DNA from: Strongylocentrotus pallidus | Lineage: Eukaryota; Echinodermata; Echinoidea; Camarodonta; Strongylocentrotidae | Assembly (NCBI GenBank): GCA_030265145.1 | Contig: JARBES010000124.1 | Span: forward strand, 4,967,962 to 5,020,118 | Length of the DNA: 52,157 bases | Direction: 5' to 3' | Part shown: positions 23,101 through 31,699 of the stretch, in pieces | How positions within the stretch are numbered: the stretch's first letter is position 1 | How the letters are laid out: each line of letters starts with the position of its first letter | Program-made: the position numbers and the translations under genes | Notes under the pieces: model-generated | Told to the model about the DNA's origin: nothing | The model's database searches: none | The model's input: only the letters and a program-made list of their open reading frames with translations

Positions 23101-26100
23101 GAGATCATCGAGACCACTAAGCCCTACATGAGAGGTCAGTTTGGTTATAGTTTATCTTGAATGTTTTTACAAGTCTTAATTATTGTTCATCATGGTTAAT
23201 ATGCATGCATGTTAATTATGCGCATGAGCAGAATACCAGCTCGTCAAGGAGGGCTTTTGATTAAAAACCCACAAACATCATTGTTATAAATAGGTATTTT
23301 ATTATTTTGGTTTGTATTAATACTGTTGCTACTGTTGTGTTGAGTAGTACAGGAAAATATGATCGTATAATGTCACCTGGATGTGACAATATTGATGATA
23401 AATACTGTATTGTCGAAGAAACTGCCTGAATCTAATTCTGAGTTGTTGCGCAATAGATCAATGGTTTGGGTCAGCAAGGTGTGAACAAAACCACAATAAT
23501 TTGTTCAAAATCACAGTGACTGAAATCATGTCTTCTGTTGCTAGACACATGTTTGGGACAGCTAGCTTGATTTTCTAATCTTTCATTTCCGATTGCTCAG
23601 CTGTCTGACATTTTCAACCAAGGCCGTTTTGCATATATAATATGATTTATTTGCAGTATTGAACAGTCTCTGTAAGTTTGGTTTAAATCTGCGAAATTTG
23701 TTTGACTATATTCTTTATTCTTCATGTTATTTCAGGTGTTACTGCTGTTGAAAGAGAGTGGTTACCAGTTCTCTTTCCTAACCTCTGTACCTTCTCCAAG
23801 CCTCTCGAAGAACCCTCTCCTTCATACCATTCTTCATCCGGTACAGTCAAATGTCACATGACCTGTACATTCGGTAAGCAGAAACCATTTTTGTATAATA
23901 TTGCCAAAACTATTTCTTACTGTATCACCAAAATTTTCATTTCTGTATACTTCATATTTTCTGAAACTATGCATGCAGACAATATACATGTATGACAAAA
24001 ATGCCCTTAAAATGTGCTTGTCACCATTTAAATTGTTCTCTGCAGTGTTATTTCTGCTGTTGTTCTTATGCGTGTAGAGGTGCCGTAGTCGAGTGGTTTA
24101 AGCACTTGACTTGAAATTCAAGAGTCGTTGGTTCAATCCTTAACACGGCACTAATGTCCTTTGGCAAGATATTAATCTACATTTGCCACTCCATACCCAG
24201 GAGAGAAATGGGGACCTGGTAGAATGACGAAAGCCTTTGTATTAGTAATTGCCATATGCCCTCATGGTGACCATATGGTCGGAATACTCCCAAGGGGAGG
24301 GGAGATGGTGCACATTTTGCATGAATGAACCTGATGACTGGGGTAATAATATCTGTAAAGCGCTATTGACGGCATTATGTATTAAGCGCTATATAAATCC
24401 AGATAATTATTACTTCAATATATAATTTTGTAAAGAAAATGTGCGCTAAAGATGTACAATAATTATCATTCTTGATATTTTACCCAGGGAGGAATGCTTG
24501 GCCTCTTCCAGCCCAGGAGTTGGACTACCCGAAGAGTCTTGACAAAGTCAAATGGTTTGGCAGATTTCTTCTAGAGGGAAAGGTGGGTATGGTATAAAGG
24601 CAGTGCATTATTAAAGACTGGTGAAATCCAGAAATATGTGAATTCATGCAATAAAACGTAATGGCTGATTCAGTTCAGATGTAATATTAGTTCACCTGAT
24701 GTGACGTACAAGTGCATTTCAAAATGTTTATTCTTTGTAGCGGGGGGCACTTAAAAATGATAGTTTTCAGTCACTGAACATACTACCCTCTTAAATCCTG
24801 GAAAGCAAACGTCGTTCATATACAACTGTCTGATAGAGCTTCTAGTCATTTAGACACACTCACCATGTTTTATGATAATGTTATCCGTTTCTTAAATATC
24901 CACCAAAATTTGTAATACTATGAAGAAAACGTTTGCTAGAATTGTCAATATATTTCCCACATGCTAATACATGTAGATATATAACTGACTGAATAACAGT
25001 TAATTTTTTCAAACAATTGCTAAGTCATTATGAAGGGATAAATTATTACATATGTTTGATTACATCTGGGGCGAGTTTCTTGAAACCGTCACAGGTCTAA
25101 GTTTGTGGACATCCTGTAGAAACATAGGTTAATTCTATAACACACGTTTTAATGGGATGTCCAAGAAGTAGGACTTATGACAGTTTCGAGAAACGGCCTC
25201 CTGATTATGGAAAGCAGTGATTACTTATTCTGTTCTCTGTTGTTGTAGGTGTTACCTGGACTGAAGAAGTTTACCCCTTCTTTGCTCTCCACACCAAGTA
25301 CTATGATCAAAACATGGGCAAAGTAAGTATACCAGTCTTTTTTCCCTTTTGTGTGTGTGCGGAGGGGAATGTCCCCCTCTCTTTCTCTCCATCTCAAACT
25401 CATACTTTTTGCTAGTTTCACTCTGCTCCTCTCTGTCACCCTTTGTACATACATCTTTGTTTTGTACACTTAACATCTATCTTTTTGTACCCTCTGTATC
25501 TATCTATCTGTCCTTCTGGATATAAAACAGTGTTTGTACGTATCGTAAGCTCCTTTTTATATTTATTTCCTACCTATTTATTTCCTCCTTTTCTCTTAAA
25601 CAGTTATTAAAGCAAAACTGAGATGCAGTTTTATATATTTGGTGATCTTTATTTGAATAAAAAACTGTCAGTTCCTTTTTTATTTTTTGCATATCTGTTT
25701 AAAACTGGTCTTGTAAGTGGCTCTGGAATTCAAGTTTTGTTGATCCTAATTATAAATCCTCCATTGTATATACTTTATACAGACTACAGCCAAGAACAGA
25801 GGTCATACTGAAAGCACTAGCAGGGAAAGGAGTATATGACAAATCATCACTCACTGAAGTATGGAGAAAAGAACAACAATGTAAGTTTGTCATGTGTAAT
25901 ACAAATGTAAATATCATCTGTTGGGAGCCAGGAGGGTGTTAACTCTCTGTAAAAAGTTACCGCCCTTCTGGCTCTCAGTAGATAATGTACTCTTCCTTGT
26001 TCTTTAATAATTGCTTTTTGTATTTACCACTTTGATAAAAGAGGAGAGATCAAGCAAGGGGTAGATAGAGAGAGAGAGCAGGAGGGGTGGAACGAATTTG

Positions 26101-26642
26101 TTGAAAGAGCATTTAACAGCATTGCACAATGGGAGTACCCGGTATGCGAAAGTTAATGTGGTTGGATGAGCAAGTGGCGCTTGTAAAATGGCGACTGGCC
26201 GGAATGCTCCCCAGGGAGTGGAGAATGTGCATACACTGTGTGCAGGTAAGACTGAATCCGATGACCGGGGAAATAATATGTACTGCGCCTAGAAACAAAG
26301 TATTAGGGGCATTATAAATGTGAGCTATTATTATTATTATTATTATTGAGAGGGCTTTGTGCCAGATACATGATTTCAGCTGGCAGAGATGTGAATTTCT
26401 TTTTACGAATTATATACATGAATTAATTGCATTTTTAGATTCAAGGTTTTCTTACAGTTCCTGAGCTTGGTATTGAATTAGATCAATGAATTACAGGTTC
26501 ATCTGAAATTTGCCCCAGTTCACTTGTTTTTGTGTTTCTCTTCCAATTTATAGACTTACTACTTGCCTACCAAGAATGGTTGCCCAAAGATCTGCATGCG
26601 GACCTGATGATGTCATGGCCTCCGATCAAGCTAGATGAGTGA
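14326..26642 (+). CDS. DHX37: DHX37, contig 2 copy (5' incomplete, complete 3' end)
   Basis: Twenty-one exons, 2220 coding bases including the stop (739 residues). The copy starts at the VESRQF exon, immediately after the gap, so it lacks all of RecA1 and cannot be a working gene as drawn. Its first 17 exons match those of contig 1 (4171-13501) in length, phase and nearly all residues. The last four are unique and supply the missing C-terminus of the contig 1 copy. Differences are mostly synonymous, with a few conservative replacements (REAHKK/KEAHRK, MSSNQ/MSANQ, GYHSV/GYQSV). I infer an allele of the same locus. Confidence 0.94.
14903..15033 (+). mobile_element. Small retroposon-like insertion, contig 2 only
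   Basis: About 130 bases absent from the matching contig 1 intron (near 4808-4822). It contains CACTGCACAAGAGCACCTTG and ends in a GAAGTAGAAGTAGA tail, the form of a short retroposon 3' end. The family is not identified. Confidence 0.45.
16455..16655. repeat. Repeat-derived insertion, contig 2 only
   Basis: Contains GGTCAAAGGTGAAAGGTCAT and a GAGGGGATGCTACGCTTTGC segment and replaces the 6350-6611 segment of the other allele. The flanks (GATGTTATA on the left, GAATCT.TCTTGACAATGTATG on the right) align between alleles. Confidence 0.45.
17676..23873 (+). CDS. DHX37: DHX37 C-terminal helicase-associated exons, second allele
   Basis: Exons: 17676-17772, 18376-18441, 18923-19001, 19705-19850, 20353-20397, 20943-21005, 21661-21817, 22154-22221, 22622-22674, 22974-23134, 23736-23873. 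Each is the same length as its contig 1 partner and ends in the same phase. The intron before 19705 carries a SINE (19421-19649) that the other copy lacks. The intron before 11172 in the other copy carries a retroposon end that is absent here; this copy has one decayed partial exon copy at about 21490-21590. These contrasts show that the two copies have separate insertion histories. Confidence 0.93.
19421..19649 (+). mobile_element. tRNA-derived SINE family 1, best copy, contig 2 only
   Basis: A box TAGCTCAGTTGGTAGAGC, then GTCTCGTAATCCG and a B box GGTTCAAAA, followed by the family body and a (AACTAAA)-type tail. ATATTG flanks both sides and occurs once at the empty site of the other allele (near 8845), so it is the probable target-site duplication. 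The insertion lies in the DHX37 intron before the exon at 19705. Confidence 0.88.
21489..21595 (+). pseudogene. Decayed partial copy of the DHX37 [12 protein letters not shown] exon, second allele
   Basis: After CTCCTGTAG the sequence reads GACGATAATGCTCTTCTAGG and, after an internal deletion, CTGTGCTTCACATTGTCTCT and GAGATTAGAAACCATTAG. It corresponds to the contig 1 copy at 10995-11130 but has lost more. The real exon starts at 21661. Confidence 0.8.
24078..24410 (+). mobile_element. tRNA-derived SINE family 2 with well-preserved tRNA-like head
   Basis: Bases 24080-24151 fold like a tRNA: acceptor strands GTGCCGT and ACGGCAC pair perfectly, the D-arm region has TAGTCGAGTGGTTTAAGC, an anticodon region GACTTGAAATTC resembles tRNA-Ser(UGA), and the T arm has GGTTCAATCC. 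The body carries GGGGACCTGGTAGAATGACG and ends in GCGCTATATAAATCCAG. It is shared with contig 1 (13705-14033). I call a SINE, not a tRNA gene, because of the attached body. Confidence 0.85.
24488..26642 (+). CDS. DHX37: DHX37 terminal four exons
   Basis: Exons: 24488-24582 ([14 protein letters not shown], then FGRFLLEGK), 25249-25322 ([20 protein letters not shown]), 25783-25880 ([15 protein letters not shown]) and 26554-26642 ([20 protein letters not shown], then SWPPIKLDE and TGA). They match the human C-terminus (WPLPA, [40 protein letters not shown], WPP). This is the end of the OB-fold region and C-terminal tail. Added to the contig 1 exons they bring the total to 3120 bases, an exact multiple of three, which supports all the splice choices. 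The end of the last exon is repeated, decayed, beyond the stop codon. Confidence 0.93.
25067..25200. mobile_element. Hairpin MITE in DHX37 intron
   Basis: The left arm (GGGCGAGTTTCTTGAAACCG and onward to GTGGACATCC) and right arm (GGATGTCCAAG to CAGTTTCGAGAAACGGCCTC) are imperfect inverted repeats over about 46 bases each. There are no coding features. The region is outside the allele overlap, so its polymorphism is unknown. Confidence 0.7.
26105..26345 (+). mobile_element. SINE body fragment with (ATT)n tail
   Basis: Contains GGAATGCTCCCCAGGGAGTG, GTGCATACACTGTGTGC and CCGATGACCGGGGAAATAAT, then a (TTA)n tail near 26325-26348. It matches in reverse the fragments at 32395-32535 and 49440-49690. 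It lies in the last DHX37 intron. Confidence 0.65.
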
Positions 26643-26806
26643 TGCCATCCTCTATGCAGACTTGATATCATCATTGCAAGAATATATGAATGGATGAGTG
26701 ATAGTTCCTTTTTGCAGACCTGATTTTTTCATAGCAACCAGTGAGAGTAGATGAGCAAGACCATTCTACATACAGACACGCTGTCATGGCAACCAGTCAT
26801 TCTCCA
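26591..26806 (+). repeat. 58-60 bp tandem repeat running from the DHX37 last exon into the 3' UTR
   Basis: Unit 1 (26591-26650) is coding and includes the stop. Units 2 (26651-26708), 3 (26709-26766) and a partial 4 (from 26767) repeat it with many changes: each has a GCAGAC.TGAT-type start, a TCAT.GCAA core and, in 2 and 3, a GATGAG-type end. The array shows that the coding end was copied into the UTR, or the reverse. Confidence 0.65.
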
Positions 26807-27813
26807 TGTGGAGCATCTGTCCCTCCGAAACCTCTTTGTGGAAATAGTCCTTCACAAACCTTCCAAACCATGATTACATTGGTCATTTCTTACAAAATTC
26901 TGGCTATAATGAAGATATAGCCAGGATTCCTTACTCCAAATTTTTATACAAAGGATTTTGCATGGTGCTATGTACAGTTAACTTTAATATGGTTTGCCTG
27001 TAACGATAGGCACAGTCTAATAAACAGGTGGTATTGATATCATTGACTTGAATTGACTGCAACTTGATATCAATTTCAACTGTAAAAAGTTTGTAATTTA
27101 GAGAAGGACTTGTGATCAATCTTATCTCTTTCTAAGACAGGGCCCTGGTCCCAGCACCAGCTTCAATTTGTGGTTGTCCTGTAAGGCAGCGTATTAATGT
27201 TTCAAGTTGTTTGTTGCCCAAATTCAAGATATGGTTCCCCAAATTGAACACCAAAATAATGATTTAGGTTAGTGCATGTTAAAACTTAAATTATCAAGGT
27301 CCTGAAATACCCAGACCACAATAGTGGGTGTCTTTGATTACTATGCTTTATATCCTGGTCTGAGGAATAGGAAAGAAAATATTCTCAAAAATGCAGATCA
27401 TGTCATGTTAGAGATGTAGCAAGTTCTAACGTCTTTCTAGAAACTCTTGTGAAATTATTTTCTCTTGATATTAGTGAAATCATTTCATCATAACTAGTCT
27501 AAAGTTATGGCGCATCATTGATTAATGACTCTGCATGGGTGGCTGTGTACATGAAAGACATTTGTGTAAACATGCAGTGGAGGTCACAATTTACAATTGT
27601 TTGATGATCAAAATAATTTCGCTTTAAATCCATAATAAATAATTTCCAGAATTCCACTCTGGCAATAAATTGGGAGTTGTCCAAGCATATGATGAAGTAG
27701 ACTTGGACATTTTTGTCATCTCAAGTGCAATTATTCACTTGATTATCATGTCCTGAGATTTGTAAATCATTATATATCTTAATGAAGATACAACCTAGTG
27801 ATGTTTGTTTTTT

Positions 27814-27819
27814 AATAAA
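27814..27819 (+). promoter_or_regulatory. Candidate DHX37 polyadenylation signal
   Basis: AATAAA (followed by an overlapping AATAAATA) about 1.17 kb after the DHX37 stop. I chose it as the strongest cluster before the INTS2-side signals. No transcript evidence is available, and alternative hexamers upstream are possible. Confidence 0.4.
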
Positions 27820-27860
27820 TAAATACATAACAAGGAATCATCTGTGTATAGCATTTGAGT

Positions 27861-27866
27861 TTTATT
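27861..27866 (-). promoter_or_regulatory. Candidate INTS2 polyadenylation signal
   Basis: TTTATT on the + strand, that is AATAAA on the - strand, about 1.08 kb after the INTS2 stop. It lies only 42 bases from the start of the facing DHX37 signal, so the two 3' ends would nearly abut or overlap. Confidence 0.4.
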
Positions 27867-28370
27867 TGCAAAATATATATACAAATAATTGTACATGTAT
27901 TTACATGTATATACAGAAACATTTTGAGAGATAATTCAGGCACATTCATGCATTATCCATCCAGGTAAGGTTTATCGCAACTGTTAAATGGGGTATGCAT
28001 GATTTTACATCTGACAACAGGATTTCATTACTACTCACTGACTGGAATATTTCTGATACAAAACAAATTGCCAGGAAAAATGCCATTTAGTGAAAATTTT
28101 GTTGGATTCTTGGTATAATTTTTTTACTAATGACATCGACAAAAGCATTGGTGACTTTAGACAGAGATACAAAGAATAAATCCCACCCCCCCCCCCCCAA
28201 CAAGTTAATTAATATTTGAATGAACTGAAAATGGGTGTAAATTTTTTTCATGAGCACTCGTATTATTAGGGTCCATATTTGTAAGATCCTGATTAGGCCT
28301 AGTTGTCGACCAATTACAAACTAGAAATTTAATGAGAGTAAGTTTAAAGTGTTGAGAAAATGGGTATAAA

Positions 28371-28540
28371 CTGACTGCTAAGAAAGCATGTACTTTGTAA
28401 GTAAGCAACCTGGGGACCAACGGCATGAAGTCCTCTCTGAGGGACTTGGTAATGAGGATCACTAGGGCGTCGACTCGGTTTCGAACCTGGAGCCTCCCAG
28501 TTACAAGACCACTGCTCTACCGATGAGCCATCACTCCATC
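28371..28540 (-). mobile_element. tRNA-derived SINE family 1 downstream of INTS2
   Basis: Reverse orientation: the body (GACTGCTAAGAAAGCATG, GACTTGGTAATGAGGATCAC) precedes the head (GGTTTCGAACCTGG as B box, ACCACTGCTCTACCGATGAG as A box). It lies in the probable INTS2 distal 3' UTR. Confidence 0.8.
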
Positions 28541-28950
28541 CATACATTTAAATGCTTTCTACCCAACACACTCATCAAGGTTTAAGATTTGCAAGGAAAA
28601 AGTAATGGCTTATATTTTCATACATGACAATATCTTAGAAACAGAAAGAGAAAGAGAGAGGTAGACAGAGTATTTTCTGAAATAAAACTTCATACATGAT
28701 TACTAGGCAATGCAGAAAATTATGTATGGAAAAATAATATTTGGCATTGGATTTGACCATTTGTTCAACTTAAATGGTCTCCAATCGTGCAGTGGACTTC
28801 AGTCTTTCTGCTCATGCAGACTGTCAGGCAAGTTTGCAGCTTTCCAAATCAAGAGACGTAGTATCTAAACCCTCAAATAAGTTCATTTTTCTTGATGATA
28901 AACACCAATAATATTGATGGTTTCTTCCGACCTTCCTGCTGTTGACTTGC

Positions 28951-31699
28951 TCATGCTTCACAGTCCTTCTGCAGTATGGCAAGTCTCACAATTTCAGCAA
29001 ACGTGTCTTCTACAGACTTTAGTAGCACCCTGTCACTGTTCTTCTCGTTGCTCCTGAGGGCGCTAGCCGCCTGTCCGCCGGTGCTCATCATCTGTGCCAG
29101 CTCTGCATCACTCCCTGAGAAAACATATGGGAACAAACAAAAAATTCCAGTGATTACTTGATCAAAACATAACGAGCATCAAATGAAACTTCTCATATAT
29201 CTAGAAAGACAATTGAAGAAGAATTTAACACGGGACACCTTTATGAACTTCCTCAGCACATACAAATTTAGCTCAATCCAAAAGAAAATGTAACATGGGG
29301 ACAAAATATGTTCACAATATGGTTCACCTTTACTTAACATAGAGACCCTCCACGAAATACTCCCTAAAAAAAAAAATCCTTGCTAAAATGTGATATTAGT
29401 TTGAACAATAAGGTCTGGTTAAATATCTCCATGGACCAAGCAAGGCTACAGGAAACATTTCTGATCTTGTGAAAATGAAGGTGCCTATATATGTCATGAA
29501 GTTTGTTGCACCAACCCCTTGACATGGTATTGCACGTTTCTTTTCAATGAGTGCCCTACTAAAGATGCGAGTGTCTCACCAATGTAATCTGGGCTGTTGC
29601 CTGCTGTAGCTATCCTAGAAGCACACACCCTTCCCAGCTGGACAAGGATGGATGTGATGTCCTCATAGAGTGGAGGGAATGCTCGGCAGATACGAACTAT
29701 AGAGGGCAGTGTGGCCTTGTAGAAGATTGCCCATCGCTCACCAGTCAAAACTAAAGGATAAAAACAAGAGAGATAGAGAATGTAAGGGAGATGGGTAGAG
29801 AGGTAAGAGAGAGAGAGAAAAGAGAGAGAAAGACAGAGGTATATAGAGAACCACATAAACAACAGAATGAGAGATCAGGAAATAGATGGAGATGAAAATC
29901 ATGACTGTTGATGCAATAACAGCTGGTAAAATTTGGTATTTCTATAATCAACTGCAAATAATTTAAAATTATTGAAAAGTCCACTTAATCCCAGTAACTA
30001 AAACCTATCCCCTTAACTTCTTTGCACATATACAATCTTATGACTTTAGCATCTAACTGTTCTTCTTTATGAATTTGAGTTGAATGAAAACTTCAAGAAG
30101 TTGACAATCTCAGCAAAATATTTACTCAACCTACAAAAAGATATGTAAGCCTCGCTATTGAATACTTAATGTCACCGAACCTACCTGTGAGTAATGATGA
30201 CATCACGTTGATGGCTAATCGAGCTACACTCAGTGACTTGGGAAGGGCATACTGGAGACATAGATGAGATGTCAGTTCAATTGCAAACACCTGGTGAAAA
30301 AAAACAAGGAAAAGAAAGCCTTTATTAATTGATTTACTGTTGATCATAGAATCTGTTGACATCCTGGGTTAACCTTCCTACAATGATTTGTGCTTTTAAT
30401 AATTGAATTGTTTGTATCTGTTTTCACCATCACTCTCTCTCTCTCTCTTCCCCCTTTCTCTTTCCTTATTCCTTTCTTTCTCTCCATCCCTCTCACCCCC
30501 ATCCCCTTTGTCTCTGTCTGTCTGCTCCCCCTCTCTCTCTCTCTCTTTCTCTCTCTAAAAACATTTAACCTTCTTTCCCTCTCAATCTCCTTATGAATAA
30601 CGTTCGCAGACATGTTCAACCACCTTCTGCGGAAACAAACTTCAAAGGAAACTTCAAATGAGATGTGTAAAGAGAAGTCAAAACAATTGCAGAATACCCT
30701 AATCTTAACCGTGACCCTAACCCTAACCCTACCTGTAACACATTGTACTGATGTATGGTGAGTATTTATGCACAAAGCCATGAGAGTACTGACCTGTTTG
30801 GCCATGTCAGGCTGGGCCAGTAGCTCAGGGATGAAATCAAGACAGATGTGCATTGAAGGAACACCGGCTACTGTCACTGGTAGAAGTTCGCTCGCATAGC
30901 CCTGGATAAGAGAGTCAAATTAATATGAGATAATTAAGCGATTATCAAAAGAAGAATTTCCTTCACATCATCCTGGAGAAGAGATTCACATAAGATTAGG
31001 CTACTGGCACAAGAAAAACATCGTTCATATTGTAAGAGAGAAGAAAAACAATAATACATAATGATTCATGACTGATAAAGTTGTGTTGTTGGAATACAAA
31101 GACTGTGAACACCAAATTTCCATTTTCAAAGTACAGTCAAACCTGCTTTAGTGACTACCTGTCTACAAAGACCACATTTTTTGTTTCCCTTGAAAATGGT
31201 TTCTCTTTGAAACATGTACTATAGGCACCTGTCTACAAAGAACACCTGCCTATGAAGACCACTTTTCTTGTCTCCCTTGGGTGGTCTTTATAGACAGGTT
31301 TCACTGTATATTCAAAACCTTGATGTTGAAAAAAAGGTCTTGTTAACATTCCTGGTTTGCACCCTCTAAGCAAAGCAATAGCAGTGGACAAAACAGCCAC
31401 GTCAAATGCATCTATCATCCAGAATTTTGCACATGGAAAAGAGACATTTCAATTGTTTTTTATACAACACAAATTATGGAGCATTTAGTACACTTCATAA
31501 CAGTGTACAGTCATGGCAGTAATGTGCTACCTGTAACTGTTGGTTACAAGAATTGTAAGAGCCGTAGTCAAAATGGTTTCATAGTTACCTGAAAGTGGAT
31601 CAGCTTTGCTAGGTTAGGGTCGGCAATGAACATCTGATGTAGCAATGAACACACCTGACACTGGATCTCTCTCAGACAGGACAGACGACTCTCTTCAAC
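28951..31699 (-). CDS. INTS2: INTS2 C-terminal exons (contig 2 only)
   Basis: In transcription order: 31699-31589 (VEESRLSCLREIQCQVC, IADPNLAKLIHFQ), 30901-30794 (GYASELLPVTVAGVPSMHIC), 30290-30185 (VFAIELTSHLCLQYALPKSL), 29750-29580 (LPSIVRICRAFPPLYEDITS), 29114-28951 (GSDAELAQMM to KDCEA and stop). These are the most conserved stretches against human INTS2. The last exon, with ALRSNEKNSDRVLLKSVEDT, is more divergent but ends at the position expected for the family. All junctions are GT-AG and phase-consistent. There is no second copy, because contig 3 begins upstream of this block. Confidence 0.93.

Larger units (their letters stand above)
26643..28950. other. Convergent intergenic region: two facing 3' UTRs
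   Basis: About 2.3 kb between the DHX37 stop and the INTS2 stop. It holds decayed tandem copies of the DHX37 last-exon end (26651 to about 26805), a long AT-rich tract with no coding signal, a + strand AATAAA at 27814, a - strand AATAAA at 27861-27866, a C-run near 28188-28198, and a - strand tRNA-derived SINE at 28371-28540. The two transcripts probably end within a few tens of bases of each other. Confidence 0.6.

Noticed and set aside
24080-24151. A functional tRNA-Ser gene
   Set aside because: It folds well but has no long variable arm and is joined to a SINE body that recurs elsewhere.
4060-24410. A true tandem duplication of DHX37
   Set aside because: Both apparent duplications break exactly at 100-N gaps, each copy is incomplete, and the pieces combine into one continuous gene of the right length.
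25221-25476. Charged - strand frames in the DHX37 region
   Set aside because: They are antisense to a DHX37 exon and a pyrimidine-rich intron stretch; no homology was recognised.
26113-26317. Overlapping frames on both strands in the last DHX37 intron
   Set aside because: They coincide with a SINE body fragment and have no conserved protein features.
30390-30596. Leu/Ser/Pro-rich + strand frame
   Set aside because: It is a CT-rich low-complexity stretch in an INTS2 intron, with no homology that I recognise.
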